NCBI GenBank assembly: GCA_920105625.2
Contig: CAKKTE020000165.1
Location: forward strand, 962,929-1,026,928
DNA: 64,000 nucleotides
Direction: 5' to 3'
From: Clusia tigrina
Taxonomy: Eukaryota; Arthropoda; Insecta; Diptera; Clusiidae
The translations under genes and the position numbers were made by a program. The notes beneath the pieces were generated by a model, which was not told the origin of the DNA, did no database searches, and saw only the letters and a program-made list of their open reading frames with translations. Numbering within the stretch: the first letter of the stretch is position 1; each line of letters opens with the position of its first letter. Shown one piece after another: positions 38,191 to 50,891 of this stretch.

Positions 38191-38330
38191 CTCCAGTACT
38201 TTATTGTTACAAAATTTCAAGGTTTTATGACGCTCTAGTAAAAAGTTACTAGCATTTGTATGTTGCACACTTTGATAGGTGTAGGATGCATCGTATAGAA
38301 GTTAGGACCATTTGAAGTTTTATCAGTGTT

Positions 38331-38370
38331 TGATTTGGGACTCAAGCTTTGAGCGATAGCTTAAAATGAC
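38331..38370. repeat. Monomer with hairpin-loop deletion (10 bp)
   Basis: The sequence reads GGGACTCAAGCTTTGAGCG where normal units read GGGACTCAAGGGTAGCATAGCTTTGAGCG. Ten bases are missing from between the arms CTCAA and TTGAG, and the endpoints share an AG dinucleotide. It is a single-copy event in the window. Confidence 0.9.
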
Positions 38371-40580
38371 AAGAGGCTCGAGTACTTTATTGTTACAAAA
38401 TTTCAAGGTTTTATGACGCTCCAGTAAAAAGTTACTAGCATTTGTATGTTGCAAACTTTGATAGGTGTAGGACGTAAGGTATAGAAGTTAGGGCCATTTG
38501 AAGTTTTATCAGTGGTTGATTTGGGACTCATGGGTAGCATAGCTTTGAGCGATAGCCTAAATTGACAAGAGACTCGAGTACTTTTTTGTTACAAAATTTC
38601 AAGGTTTTATGAAGCTCCAGTAAAAAGTTACAAGCATTTGTATGTTGCAAACTTTGATAGGTGTAGGACGTACCGTATAGAAGTTAGGGCCATTTGAAGT
38701 TTTATCAGTGTTTGATTTGGGACTCAAGGGTAGCATAGCTTTGAGCGATAGCTTAAATTGACAAGAGGCTCGAGTACTTTATTTTTACAAAATTTCAAGG
38801 TTTTATGAAGCTCCAGTAAAATGTTACAAGCATTTATATGTTGCAAACTTTGATAGGTGTAGGACGTATCGTATAGAAGTTAGGGCCATTTGAAGTTTTA
38901 TCAGTGTTTGATTTGGGACTCAAGGGTAGCATAGCTTTGAGCGATAGCTTAAATTGACATGAGGCTCGAGTACTTTATTGTTACAAAATTTCAAGTTTTT
39001 AAGACGCTCCAGTAAAAAGTTGCAAGCATATGTATGTTGCAAACATCGATAGGTGTAGGACGTACCGTATAGAGGTTAGGGCCATCTGAAGTTTTATCAG
39101 TGCTTGATTTGGGACTCAAGGGTAGCATAGCTTTGACCGATAGCTTAAATTGACAAGAGGCTCGAGTACTTTATTGTTACAAAATTTCAAGGTTTTATGA
39201 AGCTCCAGTAAAAAGTTACAAGCATTTGTATGTTTCAAACTTTAATAGGTGTAGGACGTACCGTATAGAAGTTAGGACCATTTGAAGTTTTATCAGTGTT
39301 TGATTTGGGACTCAAGGGTAGCATAGCTTTGAGCGATAGCTTAAATTGATAAGAGGCTCGAGTACTTTATTGTTACAAAATTTTAAGGTTTTATGACGCT
39401 CCAGTAAAAAGTTACAAGCATTTGTATGTTGCAAATTTTGATAGGTTTAGGAAGTACGGTATAGAAGTTAGGGCCATTTGAAGTTTTATCAGTGTTTGAT
39501 TTGGGACTCAAGGGTAGCATAACTTTGAGCGATAGCTTAAATTGACAAGAGACTCGAGTACTTTATTGTTACAAAATTTCAAGGTTTTATGAAGCTCCAG
39601 TAAAAAGTTAAAAGCATTTGTATGTTGCAAACTTTGATAGGTGTAGGACGTACCGTATAGAAGTTAGGACCATTTGAAGTTTTATCACTGTTTGATTTGG
39701 GACTCAAGGGTAGCATAGCTTTGAGCGATAGCTTAAAATGACAAGAGGCTCGAGTACTTTATTGTTACAAAATTTCAAGGTTTAATGACGCTCCAGTAAA
39801 AAGTTACAAGGATTTGTATTTTGCAAACTTTGATAGGTGTAGGACATACCGTATAGAAGTTAGGGCCATTTGAAGTTTTATCAGTGTTTGATTTGGGACT
39901 CAAGGGTAGCATAGCTTTGAGCGATAGCTTAAATTGACAAGAGGCTCGAGTACTTTATTGTTACAAAATTTTAAGGTTTTGTGACGCTCCAGTAAAAAGT
40001 TACAAGCATTTGTATGTTGCAAATTTTGATAGGTTTAGGAAGTACGGTTTTAGAAGTTAGGGCCATTTGAAGTTTTATCAGTGTTTGATTTGGGACTCAA
40101 GGGTAGCATAGCTTTGAGCGATAACTTAAATTGACAAGAGGCTCCAGTACTTTATTGTTACATAATTTCAAGGTTTTATGACGCTCCAGTAAAAAGTTAC
40201 TAGCATTTGTATGTTGCAAACTTTGATAGGTGTAGGATGCATCGTATAGAAGTTAGGGTCATTTGAAGTTTTATCAGTGTTTGACTTGGGACTCAAGGGT
40301 AGCATAGCTTTGAGCGATAGCTTAAATTGACAAGAGACTCGAGTACTTTATTGTTACAAAATTTCAAGCTTTTATGAAGCTCCAGTAAAAAGTTACAAGC
40401 ATTTGTATGTTGCAAACTTGGATAGGTGTAGGACGTACCGTATAGAAGTTAGGGCCATTTGAAGTTTTATCAGTCTTTGATTTGGGACCCAAGGGTAGCA
40501 TAGCTTTGAGCGATAGCTTAAATTGACAAGAGGCTCGAGTACTTTATTGTTACAAAATTTTAAGGTTTTCTGACGCTCCA

Positions 40581-40628
40581 GTAAAAAGTTACAAGCATTT
40601 GTATGTAAAAAGTTACAAGCATTTGTAT
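40581..40628. repeat. 24-bp internal tandem duplication, copy 1
   Basis: The segment beginning GTAAAAAGTTACAAG and ending GCATTTGTAT occurs twice in direct tandem (40581-40604 and 40605-40628), making a 220-bp monomer. The left flank is TTTTAAGGTTTTCTGACG. Confidence 0.95.
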
Positions 40629-42196
40629 GTTGCAAATTTTGATAGGTTTAGGAAGTACGGTATAGAAGTTAGGGCCATTTGAAGTTTTATCAGTGTTTGA
40701 TTTGGGACTCAAGGGTAGCATAGCTTTGAGCGATAAGTTAAATTGACAAGAGGCTCCAGTACTTTTTTGTTACAAAATTTTAAGATTTTATGACGCTCCA
40801 GTAAAAAGTTACAAGCATTTGTATGTTGCAAATTTTGATAGGTTTAGGAAGTACGGTATAGAAGTTAGGGCCATTTGAAGTTTTATCAGTGTTTGATTTG
40901 GGACTCAAGGGTAGCATAGCTTTGAGCGATAACTTAAATTGACAAGAGGCTCCAGTACTTTATTGTTACATAATTTCAAGGTTTTATGACGCTCCAGTAA
41001 AAAGTTACTAGCATTTGTATGTTGCAAACTTTGATAGGTGTAGGACGTAACGTATAGAAGTTAGGGCCATTTGAAGTTTTATCAGTGGTTGATTTGGGAC
41101 TCAAGGGTAGCATAGCTTTGAGCGATAGCCTAAATTGACAAGAGACTCGAGTACTTTATTGTTACAAAATTTCAAGGTTTTATGAAGCTCCAGTAAAAAG
41201 TTACAAGCATTTGTATGTTGCAAACTTTGATAGGTGTAGGACGTACCGTATAGAAGTTAGGGCCATTTGAAGTTTTATCAGTGTTTGATTTGGGACTCAA
41301 GGGTAGCATAGCTTTGAGCGATAGCTTAAATTGACAAGAGGCTCGAGTACTTTATTTTTACAAAATTTCAAGGTTTTATGAAGCTCCAGTAAAATGTTAC
41401 AAGCATTTATATGTTGCAAACTTTGATAGGTGTAGGACGTACCGTATAGAAGTTAGGGCCATTTGAAGTTTTATCAGTGTTTGATTTGGGACTCAAGGGT
41501 AGCATAGCTTTGAGCGATAGCTTAAATTGACATGAGGCTCGAGTACTTTATTGTTACAAAATTTCAAGTTTTTATGACGCTCCAGTAAAAAGTTGCAAGC
41601 ATTTGTATGTTGCAAACATCGATAGGTGTAGGACGTACCGTATAGAGGTTAGGGCCATCTGAAGTTTTATCAGTGCTTGATTTGGGACTCAAGGGTAGCA
41701 TAGCTTTGACCGATAGCTTAAATTGACAAGAAGCTCGAGTACTTTATTGTTACAAAATTTCAAGGTTTTATAAAGCTCCAGTAAAAAGTTACAAGCATTT
41801 GTATGTTTCAAACTTTCATAGGTGTAGGACGTACCGTATAGAAGTTAGGACCATTTGAAGTTTTATCAGTATTTGATTTGGGACTCAAGGGTAGCATAGC
41901 TTTGAGCGATAGCTTAAATTGACAAGAGGCTCGAGTACTTTATTGTTACAAAATTTTAAGGTTTTATGACGCTCCAGTAAAAAGTTACAAGCATTTGTAT
42001 GTTGCAAATTTTGATAGGTTTAGGAAGTACGGTATAGAAGTTAGGGTCATTTAAAGTTTTATCAGTGTTTTTGATTTGGGACTCAAGGGTAGTATAACTT
42101 TGGGCGATAGCTTAAATTGACAAGAGACTCGAGTACTTTATTGTTACAAAATTTCAATGTTTTATGAAGCTCCAGTAAAAAGTTACAAGCATTTGT

Positions 42197-44940
42197 ATGT
42201 TGCAAACTTTGATAGGTGTAGGACGTACCATATGGAAGTTAGGGCCATTTGAAGTTTTATCAGTGTTTGATTTGGGACTCAAGGGTAGCATAGCTTTGAG
42301 CGATAGCTTAAATTGGCAAGAGGCTCGAGTACTTTATTGTTACAAAATATCAAGTTTTTATGACGCTCCAGTAAAAAGTTACAAACATTTGTATGTTGCA
42401 AACTTTGATAGGTTTAGGACGTACCGTATAGAAGTTAGGGCCATCTGAAGTTTTATCAGTGTTTGATTTGGGACTCAAGGGTAGCATAGCTTTGAGCGAT
42501 AGCTTAAATTGACAAGAGGCTCGAGTACTTTATTTTTACAAAATTTCAAGGTTTTATGAAGCTCCAGTAAAAAGTTACAAGCATTTGTATGTTGCAAACT
42601 TTGATAGGTGTAGGACGTACCGTATAGAAGTTAGGACCATTTGAAGTTTTATCAGTGTTTGATTTGGGACTCAAGGGTAGCATAGCTTTGAGCGATAGCT
42701 TAAAATGACAAGAGGCTCGAGTACTTTATTGTTACAAAATTTCAAGGTTTAATGACGCTCCAGTAAAAAGTTACAAGGATTTGTATTTTGCAAACTTTGA
42801 TAGGTGTAGGACATACCGTATAAAAGTTAGGGCCATTTGAAGTTTTATCAGTGTTTGATTTGGAACTCAAGGGTAGCATAGCTTTGAGCGATAGCTTAAA
42901 TTGACAAGAGGCTCGAGTACTTTATTTTTACAAAATTTTAAGGTTTTCTGACGCTCCAGTAAAAAGTTACAAGCATTTGTATGTTGCAAATTTTGATAGG
43001 TTTAGGAAGTACGGTATAGAAGTTAGGGCCATTTGAAGGTTTATCAGTGTTTGATTTGGGACTCAAGGGTAGCATAGCTTTGAGCGATAACTTAAATTGA
43101 CAAGAGGCTCCAGTACTTTATTGTTACATAATTTCAAGGTTTTATGACGCTCCAGTAAAAAGTTACTAGCATTTGTATGTTGCAAACTTTGATAGGTGTA
43201 GGATGCATCGTATAGAAGTTAGGGTCATTTGAAGTTTTATCAGTGTTTGACTTGGGACTCAAGGGTAGCATAGCTTTGAGCGATAGCTTAAATTGACAAG
43301 AGACTCGAGTACTTTATTGTTACAACATTTCAAGCTTTTATGAAGCTCCAGTAAAAAGTTACAAGCATTTGTATGTTGCAAACTTGGATAGGTGTAGGAC
43401 GTACCGTATAGAAGTTAGGGCCATTTGAAGTTTTATCAGTCTTTGATTTGGGACTCAAGGGTAGCATAGCTTTGAGCGATAGCTTAAATTGACAAGAGGC
43501 TCGAGTACTCTATTGTTACAAAATTTTAAGGTTTTCTGACGCTCCAGTAAAAAGTTACAAGCATTTGTATGTTGCAAACTTTGATATGTGTAGGGCGAAC
43601 CGTATAGAAGTTAGGACCATTCGAAGTTTTATCAGTGTTTGATTTGGGACTCAAGGGTAGCATAGCTTTGAGCGATAGCTTAAATTGACAAGAGGCTCGA
43701 GTACTTTATTGTTACAAAATTTCAAGGTTTTATGACGTTCCAGTAAAAAGTTACAAGCATTTGTATGTTGTAAACTTTGATAGGTGAAGGACGTACGGTA
43801 TAAAAGTTAGGGCCATTTGAAATTTTATCAGTGTTTGATTTGGGACTCAAGGGTAGCATAGCTTTGAGCGACAGCTTAAATTGACAAGAGGCTCGAGTAT
43901 TTTATTGTTACAAAATTTCAAGGTTTTATGACGCTCCAGTAAAAACTTACATGCATTTGTATTTTGCAACCTTTGATAGGCTTAGGAAGTACGGTAAAGA
44001 AGTTCTGGCCATTTGAAGTTTTATCAGTGTTTCATTTGGGACTCAAGGGTAGCTTAGCTTTGAGCGATAGCTTAAATTGACAAGAGGCCCGAGTACTTTA
44101 TTGTTACAAAATTTCAAGGTTTCATAAAGCTCCAGTAAAAAGTTACAAGCATTTGTATATTGCAAACTTTGATAGGTGTAGGACGTACCGTATAGAAGTT
44201 AGGGCCATTTGAAGTTTTATCAGTGTTTGATTTGGGACTCAAGGGTAGCATAGCTTTGAGCGATAGCTTAAATTGACAAGAGGCTCGAGTACTTTATTGT
44301 TACAAAATATCAAGTTTTTATGACGCTCCAGTAAAAAGTTACAAACATTTGTATGTTGCAAACTTTGATAGGTTTAGGACGTACCGTATAGAGGTTAGGG
44401 CCATTTGAAGTCTTATCAGTGTTTGATTTGGGACTCAAGGGGAGCATAGCTTTGAGCGATAGCTTAAATTGACAAGAGGCTCGAGTACTTTATTTTTACA
44501 AAATTTCAAGGTTTTATGAAGCTCCAGTAAAAAGTTACAAGCATTTGTATGTTGCAAACTTTGATATGTGTAGGACGTACCGTATAGAAGTTAGGGCCAT
44601 TTGAAGTTTTATCAGTGGTTGATTTGGGACTCAAGGGTAGCATAGCTTTGAGCGATAGCTTAAATTGACAAGAGACTCGAGTACTTTATTGTTACAAAAT
44701 TTCAAGGTTTTATGAAGCTCCAGTATAAAGTGACAAGCATTTGTATGTTGCAAACTTTGATAGGTGTAGGACGTACCGTATAGAAGTTAGGGCCATTTGA
44801 AGTTTTATCAGTGTTTGATTTGGGACTCAAGGGTAGCATAGCTTTGAGCGATAGCTTAAATTGACAAGAGGCTCGAGTACTTTATTGTTACAAAATATTA
44901 AGTTTTTATGACGCTCCAGTAAAAAGTTGCAAACATTTGT
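42197..44940. repeat. R3 HOR unit 1 (2744 bp)
   Basis: This runs from the first ATATGGAAG monomer to the next GTATGGAAG one, exactly 14 x 196. From about 43.55 kb onward it is collinear with the second unit at offset 2744: the ATATGTGTAGGGCGAACC marker at 43583 maps to 46327, and CTTACATGCATTTG at 43946 maps to 46690. The first third has the same length but a partly different monomer order. Confidence 0.8.
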
Positions 44941-47684
44941 ATGTTGCAAACTTTGATAGGTGTAGGACGTACCGTATGGAAGTTAGGGCCATTTGAAGTT
45001 TTATCAGTGTTTGATTTGGGACTCAAGGGTAGCATAGCTTTGAGCGATAGCTTAAATTGGCAAGAGGCTCGAGTACTTTATTGTTACAAAATATCAAGTT
45101 TTTATGACGCTCCAGTAAAAAGTTACAAACATTTGTATGTTGCAAACTTTGATAGGTTTAGGACGTACCGTATAGAAGTTAGGGCCATCTGAAGTTTTAT
45201 CAGTGTTTGATTTGGGACTCAAGGGTAGCATAGCTTTGAGCGATAACTTAAATTGACAAGAGGCTCCAGTACTTTTTTGTTACATAATTTCAAGGTTTTA
45301 TGACGCTCCAGTAAAAAGTTACTAGCATTTGTATGTTGCAAACTTTGATAGGTGTAGGATGCATCGTATAGAAGTTAGGGTCATTTGAAGTTTTATCAGT
45401 GTTTGACTTGGGACTCAAGGGTAGCATAGCTTTGAGCGATAGCTTAAATTGACAAGAGACTCGAGTACTTTATTGTTACAAAATTTCAAGCTTTTATGAA
45501 GCTCCAGTAAAAAGTTACAAGCATTTGTATGTTGCAAACTTGGATAGGTGTAGGACGTACCGTATAGAAGATAGGGCCATTTGAAGTTTTATCAGTCTTT
45601 GATTTGGGACTCAAGGGTAGCATAGCTTTGAGCGATAGCTTAAATTGACAAGAGGCTCGAGTACTTTATTGTTACAAAATTTCAAGGTTTTATGACGTTC
45701 CAGTAAAAAGTTACAAGCATTTGTATGTTGTAAACTTTGATAGGTGTAGGACGTACCGTATAAAAGTTAGGGCCATTTGAAGTTTTATCAGTGTTTGATT
45801 TGGGACTCAAGGGTAGCATAGCTTTGAGCGACAGCTTAGATTGACAAGAGGCTCGAGTATTTTATTGTTACAAAATTTCAACGTTTTATGAATCTCGAGT
45901 AAAAAGTTACAAGCATTTGTATGTTGCAAACTTTGATAGGCTTAGGAAGTACGCTATAGAAGTTTGGGCCATTTGAAGTTTTATCAGTGTTTCATTTGGG
46001 ACTCAAGGGTAGCTTAGCATTGAGCGATAGCTTAAATTGACAAGAGGCTCGAGTACTTTATTGTTACAAAATATCAAGTTTTTATGACGCTCCAGTAAAA
46101 AGTTACAAACATTTGTATGTTGCAAACTTTGATAGGTTTAGGACGTACCGTATAGACGTTAGGGCCATTTGAAGTCTTATCAGTGTTTGATTTGGGACTC
46201 AAGGGGAGCATAGCTTTGAGCGATAGCTTAAATTGACAAGAGGCTCGAGTACTTTATTGTTACAAAATTTTAAGGTTTTCTGACGCTCCAGTAAAAAGTT
46301 ACAAGCATTTGTATGTTGCAAACTTTGATATGTGTAGGGCGAACCGTATAGAAGTTAGGACCATTCGAAGTTTTATCAGTGTTTGATTTGGGACTCAAGG
46401 GTAGCATAGCTTTGAGCGATAGCTTAAATTGACAAGAGGCTCGAGTACTTTATTGTTACAAAATTTCAAGGTTTTATGACGTTCCAGTAAAAAGTTACAA
46501 GCATTTGTATGTTGTAAACTTTGATAGGTGAAGGACGTACGGTATAAAAGTTAGGGCCATTTGAAATTTTATCAGTGTTTGATTTGGGACTCAAGGGTAG
46601 CATAGCTTTGAGCGACAGCTTAAATTGACAAGAGGCTCGAGTATTTTATTGTTACAAAATTTCAAGGTTTTATGACGCTCCAGTAAAAACTTACATGCAT
46701 TTGTATTTTGCAACCTTTGATAGGCTTAGGAAGTACGGTAAAGAAGTTCTGGCCATTTGAAGTTTTATCAGTGTTTCATTTGGGACTCAAGGGTAGCTTA
46801 GCTTTGAGCGATAGCTTAAATTGACAAGAGGCCCGAGTACTTTATTGTTACAAAATTTCAAGGTTTTATAAAGCTCCAGTAAAAAGTTACAAGCATTTGT
46901 ATATTGCAAACTTTGATAGGTGTAGGACGTACCGTATAGAAGTTAGGGCCATTTGAAGTTTTATCAGTGTTTGATTTGGGACTCAAGGGTAGCATAGCTT
47001 TGAGCGATAGCTTAAATTGACAAGAGGCTCGAGTACTTTATTGTTACAAAATATCAAGTTTTTATGACGCTCCAGTAAAAAGTTACAAACATTTGTATGT
47101 TGCAAACTTGGATAGGTTTAGGACGTACCGTATAGAGGTTAGGGCCATTTGAAGTCTTATCAGTGTTTGATTTGGGACTCAAGGGGAGCATAGCTTTGAG
47201 CGATAGCTTAAATTGACAAGAGGCTCGAGTACTTTATTTTTACAAAATTTCAAGGTTTTATGAAGCTCCAGTAAAAAGTTACAAGCATTTGTATGTTGCA
47301 AACTTTGATATGTGTAGGACGTACCGTATAGAAGTTAGGGCCATTTGAAGTTTTATCAGTGGTTGATTTGGGACTCAAGGGTAGCATAGCTTTGAGCGAT
47401 AGCTTAAATTGACAAGAGACTCGAGTACTTTATTGTTACAAAATTTCAAGGTTTTATGAAGCTCCAGTATAAAGTGACAAGCATTTGTATGTTGCAAACT
47501 TTGATAGGTGTAGGACGTACCGTATAGAAGTTAGGGCCATTTGAAGTTTTATCAGTGTTTGATTTGGGACCCAAGGGTAGCATAGCTTTGAGCGATAGCT
47601 TAAATTGACAAGAGGCTCGAGTACTTTATTGTTACAAAATATTAAGTTTTTATGACGCTCCAGTAAAAAGTTGCAAACATTTGT
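44941..47684. repeat. R3 HOR unit 2 (2744 bp)
   Basis: The second copy of the 2744-bp unit. It includes monomers GATAGGATGCATCG-type at about 45.36 kb, CAAACTTGGATAGG, GTTGTAAAC, GAATCTCGAG and AGCTTAGCATTGAG. A run of these at 45.66-46.05 kb reappears at about 51.8-52.2 kb, linking R3 to R4. Confidence 0.8.
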
Positions 47685-49340
47685 ATGTTGCAAACTTTGA
47701 TAGGTGTAGGACGTACCGTATGGAAGTTAGGGCCATTTGAAGTTTTATCAGTGTTTGATTTGGGACTCAAGGGTAGCATAGCTTTGAGCGATAGCTTAAA
47801 TTGGCAAGAGGCTCGAGTACTTTATTGTTACAAAATATCAAGTTTTTATGACGCTCCAGTAAAAAGTTACAAACATTTGTATGTTGCAAACTTTGATAGG
47901 TTTAGGACGTACCGTACAGAAGTTAGGGCCATCTGAAGTTTTATCAGTGTTTGATTTGGGACTCAAGGGTAGCATAGCTTTGAGCGATAACTTAAATTGA
48001 CAAGAGGCTCCAGTACTTTTTTGTTACATAATTTCAAGGTTTTATGACGCTCCAGTAAAAAGTTACTAGCATTTGTATGTTGCAAACTTTGATAGGTGTA
48101 GGATGCATCGTATAGAAGTTAGGGTCATTTGAAGTTTTATCAGTGTTTGACTTGGGACTCAAGGGTAGCATAGCTTTGAGCGATAGCTTAAATTGACAAG
48201 AGACTCGAGTACTTTATTGTTACAAAATTTCAAGCTTTTATGAAGCTCCAGTAAAAAGTTACAAGCATTTGTATGTTGCAAACTTGGATAGGTGTAGGAC
48301 GTACCGTATAGAAGATAGGGCCATTTGAAGTTTTATCAGTCTTTGATTTGGGACTCAAGGGTAGCATAGCTTTGAGCGATAGCTTAAATTGACAAGAGGC
48401 TCGAGTACTTTATTGTTACAAAATTTCGAGTTTTTATGACGCTCCAGTAAAAGTTGCAAGCATTTGTATGTAAAAAGTTACAAGCATTTGTATGTTGCAA
48501 ATTTTGATAGGTTTAGGAAGTACGGTATAGAAGTTAGGGCCATTTGAAGTTTTATCAGTCTTTGATTTGGTTCTCAAGGGTAGCATAGCTTTGAGCGATA
48601 TCTTAAATTGACAAGAGGCTCGAGTACTTTATTGTTACAAAATTTCGAGTTTTTATGACGCTCCAGTAAAAGTTGCAAGCATTTGTATGTTGCAAACATC
48701 GATAGGTGTAGGACGTACCGTATAGAAGTTAGGGCCATTTGAAGTTTTATCAGTGCTTGATTTGGGACTCAAGGGTAGCATAGCTTTGACCGATAGCTTA
48801 AATTGACAAGAGGCTCGAGTACTTTATTGTTACAAAATTTCAAGGTTTAATGACGCTCCAGTAAAAAGTTACAAGCATTTGTATGATGCAAATTTTGATA
48901 GGTTTAGGAAGTACGGTATAGAAGTTAGGTCCATTTGAAGTTTTATCAGTGTTTGATTTGGGACTCAAGGGTAGCATAGCTTTGAGCGATAGCTTAAATT
49001 GACAAGAGGCTCGAGTACTTTATTGTTACAAAATTTTAAGGTTTTATGACGCTCCAGTAAAAAGTTACAAGCATTTGTATGTTGCAAATTTTGATAGGTT
49101 TGGGAAGTACAGTATAGAAGTTAGGGACATTTCAAGTTTTATCAGTGTTTGATTTGGGACTCCAGGGTAGCATAGCTTTGAGCGATAGCTTAAATTGACA
49201 AGAGGGTCGAGTACTTTATTGTTACAAAATTTCAAGTTTTTATGACGCTCCAGTAAAAAGTTACAAGCATTTGTATGTTGCAAACTTTGATATGTGTAGG
49301 GCGTACCGTATAGAAGTTAGGGCCATTCGAAGTTTTATCA
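47685..49340. repeat. R3 HOR unit 3, shortened
   Basis: This starts with the GTATGGAAG monomer as the other two do, but leaves the 14-mer order at about 48.4 kb, where a TTTCGAG / GTAAAAGTTGC monomer carries the 24-bp duplication. The following stretch at 48.5-49.3 kb is repeated at 50.94-51.7 kb with an offset of 2398 bp, which is 12 x 196 plus two 24-bp duplications minus two single-base losses. Confidence 0.75.
48447..48493. repeat. 24-bp internal duplication, copy 2
   Basis: Same breakpoint as at 40581, but the left arm is the GTAAAAGTTGCAAG variant with one base missing and the left flank is TTTCGAGTTTTTATGACG. The right arm and right flank match the other copies. Confidence 0.93.
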
Positions 49341-50036
49341 GTGTTTGATTTGGGACTCAAGGGTAGCATAGCTTTGAGCGATAGCTTAAATTGGCAAGAG
49401 GCTCGAGTACTTTATTGTTACAAAATATCAAGTTTTTATGACGCTCCAGTAAAAAGTTACAAACATTTGTATGTTGCAAACTTTGATAGGTTTAGGACGT
49501 ACCGTACAGAAGTTAGGGCCATCTGAAGTTTTATCAGTGTTTGATTTGGGACTCAAGGGTAGCATAGCTTTGAGCGATAACTTAAATTGACAAGAGGCTC
49601 CAGTACTTTTTTGTTACATAATTTCAAGGTTTTATGACGCTCCAGTAAAAAGTTACTAGCATTTGTATGTTGCAAACTTTGATAGGTGTAGGATGCATCG
49701 TATAGAAGTTAGGGTCATTTGAAGTTTTATCAGTGTTTGACTTGGGACTCAAGGGTAGCATAGCTTTGAGCGATAGCTTAAATTGACAAGAGACTCGAGT
49801 ACTTTATTGTTACAAAATTTCAAGCTTTTATGAAGCTCCAGTAAAAAGTTACAAGCATTTGTATGTTGCAAACTTGGATAGGTGTAGGACGTACCGTATA
49901 GAAGTTAGGGCCATTTGAAGTTTTATCAGTCTTTGATTTGGGACTCAAGGGTAGCATAGCTTTGAGCGATAGCTTAAATTGACAAGAGGCTCGAGTACTT
50001 TATTGTTACAAAATTTTAAGGTTTTCTGACGCTCCA

Positions 50037-50084
50037 GTAAAAAGTTACAAGCATTTGTATGTAAAAAGTTACAAGCATTTGTAT
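50037..50084. repeat. 24-bp internal duplication, copy 3
   Basis: Two direct copies at 50037-50060 and 50061-50084. The left flank is TTTTAAGGTTTTCTGACG, as in copy 1. The spacing from copy 2 is 1591 bp, that is 8 x 196 + 24 - 1. Confidence 0.95.
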
Positions 50085-50279
50085 GTTGCAAATTTTGATA
50101 GGTTTAGGAAGTACGGTATAGAAGTTAGGGCCATTTGAAGTTTTATCAGTCTTTGATTTGGTTCTCAAGGGTAGCATAGCTTTGAGCGATATCTTAAATT
50201 GACAAGAGGCTCGAGTACTTTATTGTTACAAAATTTCGAGTTTTTATGACGCTCCAGTAAAAGTTGCAAGCATTTGTAT

Positions 50280-50335
50280 GTTGCAAACATCGATAGGTGT
50301 AGGACGTACCGTACAGAAGTTAGGGCCATCTGAAG
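50280..50335. other. Monomer exchange junction
   Basis: The left half has CAAACATCGATAGG, elsewhere followed by CCGTATAGAAG and CCATTTGAAG (48.7 and 51.1 kb). Here it is followed by CCGTACAGAAG and CCATCTGAAG, the signature of the monomer at 47.9 and 49.5 kb. The switch falls within GATAGGTGTAGGACGTACC or its flanks, and it starts a 4-mer copy at offset about 807. Confidence 0.75.
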
Positions 50336-50843
50336 TTTTATCAGTGTTTGATTTGGGACTCAAGGGTAGCATAGCTTTGAGCGATAACTTAAATTGACAA
50401 GAGGCTCCAGTACTTTTTTGTTACATAATTTCAAGGTTTTATGACGCTCCAGTAAAAAGTTACTAGCATTTGTATGTTGCAAACTTTGATAGGTGTAGGA
50501 TGCATCGTATAGAAGTTAGGGTCATTTGAAGTTTTATCAGTGTTTGACTTGGGACTCAAGGGTAGCATAGCTTTGAGCGATAGCTTAAATTGACAAGAGA
50601 CTCGAGTACTTTATTGTTACAAAATTTCAAGCTTTTATGAAGCTCCAGTAAAAAGTTACAAGCATTTGTATGTTGCAAACTTGGATAGGTGTAGGACGTA
50701 CCGTATAGAAGATAGGGCCATTTGAAGTTTTATCAGTCTTTGATTTGGGACTCAAGGGTAGCATAGCTTTGAGCGATAGCTTAAATTGACAAGAGGCTCG
50801 AGTACTTTATTGTTACAAAATTTTAAGGTTTTCTGACGCTCCA

Positions 50844-50891
50844 GTAAAAAGTTACAAGCATTTGTATGTAAAAAGTTACAAGCATTTGTAT
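50844..50891. repeat. 24-bp internal duplication, copy 4
   Basis: Two direct copies at 50844-50867 and 50868-50891, with the same flanks as copy 3. The spacing from copy 3 is 807 bp, that is 4 x 196 + 24 - 1. Confidence 0.95.
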
